A DNA stretch of 64,000 bases, taken from NCBI GenBank assembly GCA_977006965.1, contig OZ345359.1, forward strand, positions 124,001-188,000. The letters run 5' to 3'. The notes under the pieces are model-generated. The model saw nothing but the letters and a program-made list of their open reading frames with translations. It was not told the DNA's origin and did no database searches. The translations under genes and the position numbers were made by a program. Positions within the stretch are counted from its first letter, which is position 1; the number at the start of each line of letters is the position of its first letter. Shown here piece after piece: positions 33,341 to 43,846 of the stretch. Source of the stretch: Phymatolithon calcareum. Taxonomy: Eukaryota; Rhodophyta; Florideophyceae; Hapalidiales.

Positions 33341-33640
33341 TGTCTATGTGACGAGAATTTTCCCTCAATTGAGGGAATGAGAATCAATTATTTTTTGCTA
33401 GCGAAAGCTACTCATTGTTAGGCTCATCAAAGGCATCAAGCTCATGGATGTGTTCAGCATGCTTAACAAAACAGTTTCTACCTGCTGAAATGCCAAATAC
33501 GTTGATTGCGGCGCCAGCAAGTCTACTACATGATGAGAACACGAGGGTTAATTCCTTGACTTGTCAGACTCTGCAGTTGTTTTGAACAGCTAAAGTAGTC
33601 ATCATGCCACCTGTGGCTTACTTTTCCATTTTCGGAGGAG
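33341..33640 (+). mobile_element. Truncated copy (E) of the CCCTCAATTGAGGG family, left end only
   Basis: CTAG (33337-33340) is followed by TGTCTATGTG and the palindrome at 33362-33375, and then about 270 bp matching the left arm of the big element up to the ATCATGCC region. Similarity is lost after that. Confidence 0.75.
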
Positions 33641-34045
33641 TTAAGTGGATTTCAACACTGCCCTTGGAGCAAACATACCTTTTGAGTACTGAACATCGAT
33701 GATTATTGCGCGAGGCAGAGTGAATCTCGGAGGACAAGGCGCCTTGTACCAGAGTATGGGGCCACAAGACGGCGCAGTACAACTGTACTATGGGAAGTTT
33801 CATCTTCTAAAGTGTTTTGCTTTTCGCCCTCTGTCGTGGTCGCCAGATCAAGAAACAGCATTATCTCATGTCTTCCTTAGTCGGAATTCTGTAACTCGCA
33901 ACCTTTCTCCGGTTTACGCTGAATAGTGATGTACTGAAGGAGGCCATTTTCAATCCATTGACCTCCGTTGTCATACCAATAAGATATGAACTTGGCAAAG
34001 CAAAACCAGGTCTGACAGAGAAACAGTGGGGTTTTTGTGTTCATT

Positions 34046-34236
34046 ATCTCGATCTCCGCTAGGTGCCAGAACTTCAGAACTTTAGTGAATGCAATAAAGC
34101 TGTGTCGGTAATGTGTGGTCGGCGGGTGGAGCCCTCTAGGAAATCGCATCTTATAATGCTGCCGGGCCTGACCCAGTGCATCTGAGGAGCTCCATCCAGA
34201 GTTCGAGCTGGTTAAACCCTGGACTTCCGCTTCCCA
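34046..34236. repeat. Dispersed 190-bp repeat, copy 1
   Basis: Matches 62133-62317 in the same orientation at about 95% identity (shared ATCTCGATCTCCGCTAGGTG at the start, CTTCCGCTTCCC at the end). Sequence on either side differs. Identity unknown. Confidence 0.8.
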
Positions 34237-34384
34237 CCCACCGATTGCGAATAAGCAGAGGTTCTGTACAGCGATGTGTGTTGGCTGCGGCGCGTGGGAC
34301 GACAAAGCCTCGTGCTGTACTTTGGTTTTCGCCTCGCGCATTGTGTATTTAGAACGTTTTTCCTCGTGGTAGAACCTGTCGATC

Positions 34385-34690
34385 GGACAGGAATGATTTC
34401 TTGGCGACTCGCACGCCAAGAACGTTGGAGTTAATTCTTAATGAAAAAACTTCTGCCGAGCAGGCACGAATGATATTCTAGCATATCACACTCCAAGAAC
34501 TTTGCGAATGTGTCATCATCTAAAACTTCAGCAGTCAGGCAGGAATGTTGTTCTCGCATATCGCATGCGAAGAAGAAAGTGGAGCTTACTTTGCCAAGAA
34601 AGCGCTTGGGCAGGAATGATGCTTTCGTCTCTCACACCGGCGAACGGTACGGTTTCTTCCTTACGGAGCGCTTACATTGGGCACGGACAT
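34385..34690. repeat. Degenerate tandem repeat, period about 75 bp
   Basis: The motif CAGG(C)A(G)GAATGAT followed by TCGCA..C...AAGAA recurs near 34388, 34465, 34541 and 34614, with a weaker fifth near 34680. Units have diverged strongly. Confidence 0.6.
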
Positions 34691-35425
34691 TAAGAATTTT
34701 TGCGCGTATCGCACGCTAATCATTGCTCATCGTACTCGCCCACAATCCTTGTACAGCACCGCCTGTTTTTATTGCACGCTGTGCGTCTTTTACGCAATTG
34801 TCCTGACGAAACAAAAACAATTCTCTTCAAGCATTCCGGTGAAAGCTTTGCTGAGATGGCAGGTGTTCTTGACTTTATCACTTTTCTCACGTGCTGTCCT
34901 TAAGCTCCTACATAAGCAAAAACAAGCCTGCTCGCCCAACTCATACGCCAAAAAGTCGAGAATGTCTCTGCGCGAAAATTTTCTCCGATCAGGCACTGCT
35001 CGCGAAGAGATTGCTCGTGATTTCCGCGAGATGAAACGTATGAGAGTCGTCATAGACACAGATTTAGCACAACTAAATGACGTTGTTGACGGTATCCTGC
35101 GACCCGATTTAATACCTGTGAGATTTGGTTTTTGTCACTAATTTTGAAAACGATTCACATCTTCTAATAAGAGATCTGCATCGCTCTGCATAGAGCGATA
35201 GAAGGTGTCTGCTCTGCGGCGATCCTGCCGCGTCCATGACGAGGGCTCTACCGTTTGTCAAGTACCGACGCAGTGTAGGTATTGATGACCATCGACCATG
35301 CAGAGCAACAGTTGTCGCATCACGGTTGTTGCAAAAATCATGAAGCGCCCCGCCTATCTTGCGGAGTGAGGTGTTAGGATTTCAGGAAGCCCGAATAAAT
35401 ATATAGCCTCACAGAAACCTGGCTC
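34691..35425. other. Intergenic, nothing secure
   Basis: An open frame at 34677-35141 (plus) begins in the tandem repeat and has no recognised domain. I do not call it a gene. Confidence 0.35.
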
Positions 35426-35670
35426 GAATGCTGCAACTTTATGATCAGTGTTTTGCTCACAGAGGACGCAGCGCGGAATATTGCAACTGTATGACTAGTA
35501 TTACCCTTTACAGAAGACGTAGTGCGAAATGTTGCAACTGTATGACTAGTATTTATACTTACAGAAGACGTGGCGCGGAATTTGGCATCTTCGTGAATAG
35601 TGTGCAGCCTTGCATAAGACAGGGCGAGAAATACTGCATCTGTATCACGGCTCTTTGTATGCAATGCACG
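35426..35670 (+). repeat. Tandem repeat of about 48 bp with Cys-rich open frame
   Basis: Units built on TATTGCAACTGTATGACTAG and ACAGAAGACGTAGTGC repeat roughly every 48 bp. Because 48 is a multiple of three, the frame 35428-35673 stays open and would encode 16-aa repeats (RRRSAxxCNCMTSIxxY). Coding status is unproven. Confidence 0.7.
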
Positions 35671-36230
35671 TAATTTTGCGACTATCTTTCCGCGAACCGT
35701 ATCACGCGAAACAGGTCTATCGCGATTGCTACATCGCCAACCAATGACACAATTAATATTGATGTAGCGGCAACTGATTCGCACCATACATGGTGAGTAT
35801 GTCGTTCCAGCCACTTCAATATGTCATCTCTCAACGAATCTGAGACTAGATCATAATAAATTGCTATGATGCTATAAAACGTCCACATGGAGATTAATCA
35901 ACTGTCCAGCGCACTACCTGCAGAGGGATCTCCATGATCTCGCCGTTGTGCGGATCTGGGAAAAACAGGTTCACGGGTCGCAAATACGGCTTTTGTATTT
36001 TACATTTCACGATTTCAAGTACTCGTCTACAACTGCATCCTCTCTCCTTTTGTTGAACAGCCGTCAGCACATTTGCAACAGAAACGGTTGGTGCTCTTCC
36101 ATTACTCTTCCTGGCGACAATTCTATCGCTTTACAGATCATTTCGAAGCTCTGTCTTACTCTTTGTGGGATAACTTCGTCCTCAATCACCAGCGAACAGT
36201 CAAACTCCAATTTCAGTAACTGCGTTCCAC
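35671..36230. other. Intergenic, nothing recognised
   Basis: No gene or repeat seen beyond short open frames. Confidence 0.4.
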
Positions 36231-36418
36231 GGGTCGCACCATGTACATGCCTCCAACATCCATAAAACAAAAGAGCCCAAGATCCATCATCAAATCTGCA
36301 CACATCAGACGTCTGCCATGTTAGTATCAACCTTCGGGTCACACCATGTACATGCGACCAACGTCCATACAACAAAAGAGCCCAAGATCCATCATCAAAT
36401 CTGCACATATCAGACGTT
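36231..36418. repeat. 105-bp tandem duplication
   Basis: GGGTCGCACCATGTACATG at 36231 recurs as GGGTCACACCATGTACATG at 36336. The following AAGAGCCCAAGATCCATCAT block is repeated at the same 105-bp spacing, to 36418. Confidence 0.85.
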
Positions 36419-37800
36419 ACCGAAGTTCCACAAGAATGTATTCATCTTCTCTCACGTACCACCATGCTCTCGGTTTCGTGCTCCAACAATTTCGCTCATA
36501 TGAATCACCTATCATGGATGGCGCTAAGGCCACTTCTTGAAAATCTAAGATTGATATTCGGAGTGGCATGAAAAACTAAATCTCAGAAGGGAGCACGAAG
36601 AATTAATTTTCCCACTTTTCTCAGATATTTTCGACATGCCCCCTTCATTACACCCTCTACTAACCCATCAGCTACCCCTTATATAGATCTTTGCTGCCAT
36701 TGTGGCACAGTATCAGCCAATCAACCAAATCCTCTTGTATCCAATCGGTTCTCATGCTGTGGCCATTGCTTGTCCAATCGACTTCGAATGAATGGATGTA
36801 ATTAGCCAATGGAAGATTGCCTTATAACAACCAATTAGCGCTTGTTTGATTCATTACTATCACCAAATGAGAAGCCATTTGATTCAGCCAATCAGATTGC
36901 CCTTGTGTCAGTCCTCACTTGGAATCGAACCCGGTGTTGATCATATCGAAACACGTGGCATTTATGATAAGAAGATATTTTTGTATTAGTGATCATACTT
37001 CAATCTGGCGCCGACATATATACACGCGCCGAACTTCTTGTTCAGGAGAAGAGGGGTAGAAGGAGACGCGCACACTTACCTTACTTCTCTTCGCTCTTTC
37101 GTCTTGGTTTGTTTCTGGGGTTCGACCCCAAACTCTAATAAATACCGGAGGCTTGTTCCTTTCCTCCGGGGGTTTCTGCCCGCTACTATTGCCGCGTGCG
37201 CGAGCACGCATTCTACCCTACACTGCGCTACGTGTCATACGCTCTAGCAGACAACACCCGGACCTTATCATAAGTATGAGACATAAATTTTTCTCTTGAC
37301 AACTGAGCCACACTGTACTGCTTATGATAAACCGATCGGACTATAATTAAACTATAAATAGGCCCAATCGTGCAACAAATTTACGAAAGCGTTTCCTAGT
37401 ATAGAAGTTGCTAGTCTTCTCTTCTTTTCGGGAACACTGGAAAAATGGCTACTTACTGGCATTCTTTGATAAAATGTGATCATTTTTAGTTTACCTACTT
37501 TCTCATAATTTTGGTTCTTCTCTGAATGGGCACGCTACAATAAATGAAAAGCAAATCTTCGTGTTCACTCAACATCTATCTAAAAATATACACAGCCACG
37601 AAGCCTTCATAGGCTTTACGAGGTATATATTTTCACACTGCCACGGATTGAGTGTATATTAACGAAAGAATTACAATACGTCGCATAATCAATTTAAAAT
37701 TTAATATCGATCCGGAATCGGACATAAAACATATTGAATACATCAATCTCAGGGGAAACGCCGACATGATCTGAATTCATCAAGTCACTGGTTTTCATTA
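36419..37800. other. Intergenic with CCAAT-rich block and palindromes
   Basis: No gene. From about 36712 to 36895 CCAAT words occur seven to eight times at loose 30-bp spacing (GCCAATCA, TCCAATCG, GCCAATGG, ACCAATTAG). A hairpin TGGGGTTCGACCCCA lies at about 37128. The word TTATGATAAG or its reverse occurs at about 36963, 37264 and 37321. Confidence 0.5.
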
Positions 37801-39598
37801 ATTTTCATTCATTTTCATTCATTTTCATTCATTTTCATTCATTTTCATTCATTTTCATTCATTTTCATTCATTTTCATTCATTTTCATTCATTTTCATTC
37901 ATTTTCATTCATTTTCATTCATTTTCATTCATTTTCATTCATTTTCATTCATTTTCATTCATTTTCATTCATTTTCATTCATTTTCATTCATTTTCATTC
38001 ATTTTCATTCATTTTCATTCATTTTCATTCATTTTCATTCATTTTCATTCATTTTCATTCATTTTCATTCATTTTCATTCATTTTCATTCATTTTCATTC
38101 ATTTTCATTCATTTTCATTCATTTTCATTCATTTTCATTCATTTTCATTCATTTTCATTCATTTTCATTCATTTTCATTCATTTTCATTCATTTTCATTC
38201 ATTTTCATTCATTTTCATTCATTTTCATTCATTTTCATTCATTTTCATTCATTTTCATTCATTTTCATTCATTTTCATTCATTTTCATTCATTTTCATTC
38301 ATTTTCATTCATTTTCATTCATTTTCATTCATTTTCATTCATTTTCATTCATTTTCATTCATTTTCATTCATTTTCATTCATTTTCATTCATTTTCATTC
38401 ATTTTCATTCATTTTCATTCATTTTCATTCATTTTCATTCATTTTCATTCATTTTCATTCATTTTCATTCATTTTCATTCATTTTCATTCATTTTCATTC
38501 ATTTTCATTCATTTTCATTCATTTTCATTCATTTTCATTCATTTTCATTCATTTTCATTCATTTTCATTCATTTTCATTCATTTTCATTCATTTTCATTC
38601 ATTTTCATTCATTTTCATTCATTTTCATTCATTTTCATTCATTTTCATTCATTTTCATTCATTTTCATTCATTTTCATTCATTTTCATTCATTTTCATTC
38701 ATTTTCATTCATTTTCATTCATTTTCATTCATTTTCATTCATTTTCATTCATTTTCATTCATTTTCATTCATTTTCATTCATTTTCATTCATTTTCATTC
38801 ATTTTCATTCATTTTCATTCATTTTCATTCATTTTCATTCATTTTCATTCATTTTCATTCATTTTCATTCATTTTCATTCATTTTCATTCATTTTCATTC
38901 ATTTTCATTCATTTTCATTCATTTTCATTCATTTTCATTCATTTTCATTCATTTTCATTCATTTTCATTCATTTTCATTCATTTTCATTCATTTTCATTC
39001 ATTTTCATTCATTTTCATTCATTTTCATTCATTTTCATTCATTTTCATTCATTTTCATTCATTTTCATTCATTTTCATTCATTTTCATTCATTTTCATTC
39101 ATTTTCATTCATTTTCATTCATTTTCATTCATTTTCATTCATTTTCATTCATTTTCATTCATTTTCATTCATTTTCATTCATTTTCATTCATTTTCATTC
39201 ATTTTCATTCATTTTCATTCATTTTCATTCATTTTCATTCATTTTCATTCATTTTCATTCATTTTCATTCATTTTCATTCATTTTCATTCATTTTCATTC
39301 ATTTTCATTCATTTTCATTCATTTTCATTCATTTTCATTCATTTTCATTCATTTTCATTCATTTTCATTCATTTTCATTCATTTTCATTCATTTTCATTC
39401 ATTTTCATTCATTTTCATTCATTTTCATTCATTTTCATTCATTTTCATTCATTTTCATTCATTTTCATTCATTTTCATTCATTTTCATTCATTTTCATTC
39501 ATTTTCATTCATTTTCATTCATTTTCATTCATTTTCATTCATTTTCATTCATTTTCATTCATTTTCATTCATTTTCATTCATTTTCATTCATTTTCAT
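37801..39598. repeat. Perfect decanucleotide array (ATTTTCATTC) x 180
   Basis: Uninterrupted 10-bp repeat with no mismatch over 1798 bp (179.8 units). It is preceded by a few decayed units from about 37788 and ends abruptly at ATTTTCATAG. Perfect homogeneity implies recent expansion or strong homogenisation. The true length in the genome may differ from the assembled one. Confidence 0.98.
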
Positions 39599-39604
39599 AG
39601 TGTA

Positions 39605-39856
39605 ACGTTTTTGGGACATCTCAAGTCCCGTCTTATTGAAGTGGGGAATCTCAAAGAAATGTCATACAAAGACTTCAGGAAAATGGTTGTCAACACAAAG
39701 TGGGATGAGACATACTACAGCCAAGGCATGTTCAAGAACGTGAAGCCAGATCATATTGACAATGCTTTGAAGTCGTCTATGATGCGGTCAGTGCACTGGG
39801 TTTCCTTAGTCCTGTCCCCGGAATCTCTAGGTGCTAGTCTGAATGCAAGTGATTGA
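39605..39856 (+). CDS. Hypothetical fragment next to the decamer array
   Basis: The frame is open from the array edge and reads VTFLGHLKSRLIEVG, then charged and aromatic residues, to a stop at 39856. The pattern (F.LK..., then a DFRKM helix) is faintly like the C-terminal part of a DDE transposase, but too short to assign. The 5' end was probably replaced by the array. Confidence 0.25.
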   Translation, partial: TFLGHLKSRLIEVGNLKEMSYKDFRKMVVNTKWDETYYSQGMFKNVKPDHIDNALKSSMMRSVHWVSLVLSPESLGASLNASD

Positions 39857-40214
39857 CGAGCATGGGAAGTCTTTCATTTAGTTTCTGGAAGGCCGCTGTA
39901 CGCAGGAGCAAGAGTTGACATCTCAGAGATTTACATTCTTCGATGGACGGAAAGAGAGGACAAGAGCGATATTTAATTCCAAGTCATTGGATGCTTTTTC
40001 AGCACCGTTTCTACGTTTCGACATTAGAGGAATGGAGTTTTGGGTTCTGGATGGCGACATGTATGCGCGTAAAAGCCTCAACTTGAGCTTGTTTTCCCAG
40101 TGTTCAACCGAGCCAGGAGCTCAATGCGAATTTGAAGAGGTACTGCGACGGAAATATGGGACTAGCGAATGCATTCGAGACCTTGCAAGAAAGTTTTTCA
40201 AATCTATATGGAGT

Positions 40215-40631
40215 TCAGTCGACTCTTTGCGTAGATTGGAAACAAAGTTTGAAGTCTTCCAAATTGAGCACGGACCCTGAAGAAGACCATGCCCTAGCTT
40301 TGAGTATGTTCAGACTCTCTTGCTCGCCAAAACCGGGAAGAAATTTCTTCACACAACCTGTCAGCTCCACAGCATCTTCCATGGTAAGACAGTACTTGTC
40401 CAAGCGTGCTGCAGGATTGACGGCATGAAAAAATGGCGTGTGGAATCGGTCATCGGACAAGACGTCATCTGGAATGGCCCGCGCAGGTTCGATTTCATCC
40501 CGCAAAAATTTGCAAAGACCGAGAGCGTCGTATGGATCTTCTGTGCCTTCCACGCAGACGTTTCCGCGTCTGCATTGCACTTTGAAATACTTCATGTTTT
40601 CTCTTCTTCTTTCATCTCTTCCAAAGGACAT
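40215..40631 (-). CDS. Hypothetical protein
   Basis: 138 codons from an ATG (MSFGRDERRREN; a later ATG at 40595 is possible). Composition is even, with no low complexity. No domain recognised. Plus-strand frames over the same DNA are also open in parts and Ser-rich, so the coding strand is not certain. Confidence 0.3.
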   Translation of the reverse strand: MSFGRDERRRENMKYFKVQCRRGNVCVEGTEDPYDALGLCKFLRDEIEPARAIPDDVLSDDRFHTPFFHAVNPAARLDKYCLTMEDAVELTGCVKKFLPGFGEQESLNILKARAWSSSGSVLNLEDFKLCFQSTQRVD

Positions 40632-40653
40632 ATTGAGGCACTTTGAGGTATAC

Positions 40654-41230
40654 TTCCAGGCCTGGACCTTAGAGGAGAGGCTATAAATCTTTCGCTCGAT
40701 GACTGGCCTGCAGACCTGCACAAAAAGTTTGCAGAGATTCCATCTTTCTCATTGCTTTCAGTTGATGAAAATGCGTTCAATGTACGAGTTGGACCGTCGA
40801 CTATTCCAAATTCTGGTCTCGGTGTCTTTGCAAGTGAAAATCTGAAGAAAGGAACGGTTGTTGGCTGATGCAACGGAACTATTGTGTATCGAGATCTTGA
40901 GATTGTAGAAACACTGGACGCTGTGTACGGCTATGCTTTATTTGGTTGCACTGCTGAGCGATTTTACGCGATCGAAGTGAGAGAATCTGGTATATTTCTG
41001 GTTGCACCTAACTTTTGCGTTGCTGGGAAAGTGAATGATCTTCGAAGCCTTTCAGGTACAGCAGGTATTTCAAACAGTGAGGTGACCTGCTTTTCCGTTT
41101 CGAAAGAATGTGAGATCAACTGTGCGAATTTGAAAGATCCTTTCTTGGTGACCTTATAAACATCAAAGTCTGTACATGCAGGACTAGAGCTCTCTGTGGA
41201 CTGCGGAGAAAGGTATGCAAATTGGAGTTG
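40654..41230 (+). pseudogene. Broken SET-domain (lysine methyltransferase-like) gene
   Basis: The frame from GLDLRGEAINLSLDDW leads into VGPSTIPNSGLGVFASENLKKGTVVG, the classical SET N-terminal pattern (S.I.GxGVFA...I.KG). It is then interrupted by an in-frame TGA at about 40867 and resumes with CNGTIVYRDLE. The C-terminal part contains KVNDLR...NSEVTC. After a stop at 41157-41159, a frame shift leads to AGLELSVDCGERYANW, the SET end motif (GEEL..DYG..Y). SET proteins methylate lysines. The two breaks make this a probable pseudogene, unless short introns or read-through remove them. Confidence 0.6.
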
Positions 41231-42099
41231 ACGATGAGCAGAAAATAACGTGGTTTGAGTACAGTACCTTGGTGATAGATATAAAAAAGAATGGCAAACG
41301 GGGCGGCGATCAACTCTCAGCTTCCACTGACGTCGAATATCATGATTAAGAGAGATCTTCTAGAATGTATACTTGGAGACGAGAGAAGTACCGAGCGATC
41401 GCGGCTGAGTACGACAAACAGGTATCTTGCAGACACAATAATGGAAGTATCGATCCGGAATCACTACTATTCAAGAGAATTAGCCAATCATGTTTGCAGA
41501 CATGTTGACACTACACGACCTGAGATTGATGATTCTGCAGTTTCTTTGAGAAGAGCATTTTCCATTTCTCAAAACCAGTTCTAAAGAAGCGCCTATTAGT
41601 CTGGCTCTAGGCTTTCTTTTCGAAGTTGCTCCATCAAATTTCCGGACACACTTCTAAACTGCTTATGCTTCCTCCCAGACTTTGTGATCTTAAACGATCA
41701 GAAAATCCCATCTGGTCGTGCTCATTGCAGAAAACGTTCTTTTACCAGCTTACTCGTATCACATTGTGGGACCACGGAAGCACTATACGCATCCGAGGCG
41801 TCCGTAAATACACAAGTCGCATCGTCTCGGTGCGATAGTTTTACCGCGTTGCGGAGAATTTCTTGCAATGACAGGAATGAAAGTCCATGATCTAATACTC
41901 ATCCGACTGCTTTTTCGAAGAATCGCGTACCGCACCGAACAGTGAGTATGAAAGAAGCAGAGACAGAATTCTCCACGCAAGAAGTCTTGTACGTCACCTT
42001 CTAAGAGTTCAGCAGACGTTGTTTGAAGAAATTTTCGCATGGATAGTTAGAACATTCGACACTATCCTGAAGACTACATTGACCACTATAGAGGAGAAA
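41231..42099. other. Intergenic, nothing secure
   Basis: Open frames 41291-41584, 41626-41838 and 41783-42040 have no recognised motif and lie in conflicting frames. Confidence 0.35.
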
Positions 42100-42214
42100 A
42101 TAAGAAGTTATGGCTAGGGAAACTGAAGTTTCGAGCTCTATAGAACGCTAAGAATGTTGCCGACCTTCATCAAGTTGCGAGATATTGTATCTTTTTAATA
42201 AATCCACTCAATTA
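42100..42214 (+). mobile_element. LINE 3' tail
   Basis: Reads GTTGCCGACCTTCATCAAG, then AATAAATCCACTCAATTAC followed by a run of A. This corresponds to the minus-strand 3' ends at 49124 and 7706. Severely truncated, and its 5' limit is uncertain. Confidence 0.55.
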
Positions 42215-42490
42215 CAAAAAAACAGTGCCATAAATCTGCTTCGATATAGTTCATACATACTCCAAAGGGAGGCCCATCCTCATCAGTGACCGAAATGACG
42301 GCATCAACCAATCCGCCCTATGTCAGAGGTATACCACGTGGACCTCTCATCGTCTCTCGTTTGTACAAATGAAGGATCCAGAAGGTCTATGACTGCCATG
42401 TCAGCACGGAGTACCTTTTCGTCTCTAGAACCCATGCTGGGACATATGGAACCTGTCACTCCTTTTGATCATACTGTCCTATTCCATTTC

Positions 42491-42877
42491 GATTTTCATG
42501 TATATGGTATGCTACTATTGGTGAAGACAAAAGCGGCGTGCGAAGCTGCTAACCAGTCAGCGAGGGTATGACCGGATGCGTTATCCATGGGCGGCAAGAG
42601 CCAACGGATGCATCCACGCAAAATGGGCGGAAGTGTCGGTCAAGGAAAAGCCATTACCCATGTACGTCCGTTCGACTGTCCCGTTATCGAGGCGGATGAA
42701 AGCGAACGACAGCACGAGGGCAACACTCGGGGGCAAATTTATTGCGATTGGAAAGATTCTATGAGCTGACGCCGCGTACTACTGACAGTCTGGGCGTACA
42801 CCAGCGCACTTGGAAGACTGTAAGAGGCGTGCGGCGACGACAATGCCATGAAATCGGGCAGGGCTTTCCTTTCTCAC
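42491..42877 (+). repeat. Left direct repeat of the tyrosine-recombinase retrotransposon
   Basis: 387 bp nearly identical to 46884-47270. It starts GAT(T/C)TTCATG and ends CCTTTCTCAC, and the flanking sequence differs at both edges. The few differences indicate a fairly young element. Confidence 0.92.
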
Positions 42878-43055
42878 GAAAGGTATCACGGCATCTGCCG
42901 TCCGCAGCCTATCATTTCTCCGTCGCATAAGCGATTGCGTGGTAACCGATTAGTATGTCGCCCCCGTTAACGAATTCCACGCGAAAGCCCGTGCGGCTGA
43001 GGGCAAGTTCACAAAAGCTTTCGACACCAAGCTGGAGGACCTAGCGGACGATCTG

Positions 43056-43625
43056 TTGGCGGCCTACGCTGCAGTTCTAGAGTCATATAAGCGACTTATT
43101 GGGAACGGCTGTCTGCCGAGCCCCTTCCGCCTTACCGACGAAGCCCGGCGTCAGCCGGGATTCTTCCGTGACACCACTGCTTTTTGTACGCAGCTCGAGG
43201 CCATGCTGCTAACTGTGGCCAAGCACGAATTATCGTACCTAAATGTGGTCAGTGTGTACAACGCGCTGGCGTCGTGCGCAAGGCGTAAGGATAAGCTCGA
43301 TGAAGATGGCGGCGGAAAGGACGAGCACGCCATTTTCTTGGGCCTATCATTCGCGTTCAGCACGGTTGCCAACGAGATCGTGATGGCAAGAAGGGACTAC
43401 TTGAAACAAGTCCTTGTGCATGGACTCGCTATCGCCAATTCTCATTTTGAAGCCTTCGAGGCTCGCCACACGGACATGTACTCCAGAGCTTACTCAGAGT
43501 CTCTCCAGACGGCGCAGAGAGAGTTCCGTTGCTTCTTGCTCTCTGAAACCGCCAAACAGCAGGCACGAGCGGTCGTCCATAAGTCGGGCGGCGCTTTTGC
43601 CAGCGAAGGCGGTGAAAAACAATAA
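43056..43625 (+). CDS. Gag-like ORF of the tyrosine-recombinase retrotransposon
   Basis: About 189 codons open; the frame begins at a TTG, so the real start is uncertain. The sequence is helical and charged, without a zinc knuckle. The assignment as capsid-like protein rests only on position upstream of RT, as in DIRS-like elements. Confidence 0.5.
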   Translation: MAAYAAVLESYKRLIGNGCLPSPFRLTDEARRQPGFFRDTTAFCTQLEAMLLTVAKHELSYLNVVSVYNALASCARRKDKLDEDGGGKDEHAIFLGLSFAFSTVANEIVMARRDYLKQVLVHGLAIANSHFEAFEARHTDMYSRAYSESLQTAQREFRCFLLSETAKQQARAVVHKSGGAFASEGGEKQ

Positions 43626-43846
43626 GCTTGTCGAAGCCGGTGCGTCGGGCGGAAAGACTATCACCGCATTACGACGTCGTCGCATACTGTCTTGCGGAGT
43701 GGCGGAAAATCGCCGGCTCGGACCATACTATGCTAAAGACGATCGAGTATGGGGTCCTCGACGAGCCAGTCAACTACGTACACGGTATAACAGCGCTCGG
43801 GGCAATTCCCCAGGACGAATGATCTCTTTCGTTCGGGGAGGAAGAT

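Noticed and set aside
37128-37142. T-arm-like GGGGTTCGACCCC, possible tRNA
   Set aside because: No acceptor, D or anticodon stems can be drawn around it; it is a simple hairpin.
37801-39598. Regular repeats as a CRISPR array
   Set aside because: There are no spacers; it is a contiguous 10-bp repeat in a eukaryotic genome.
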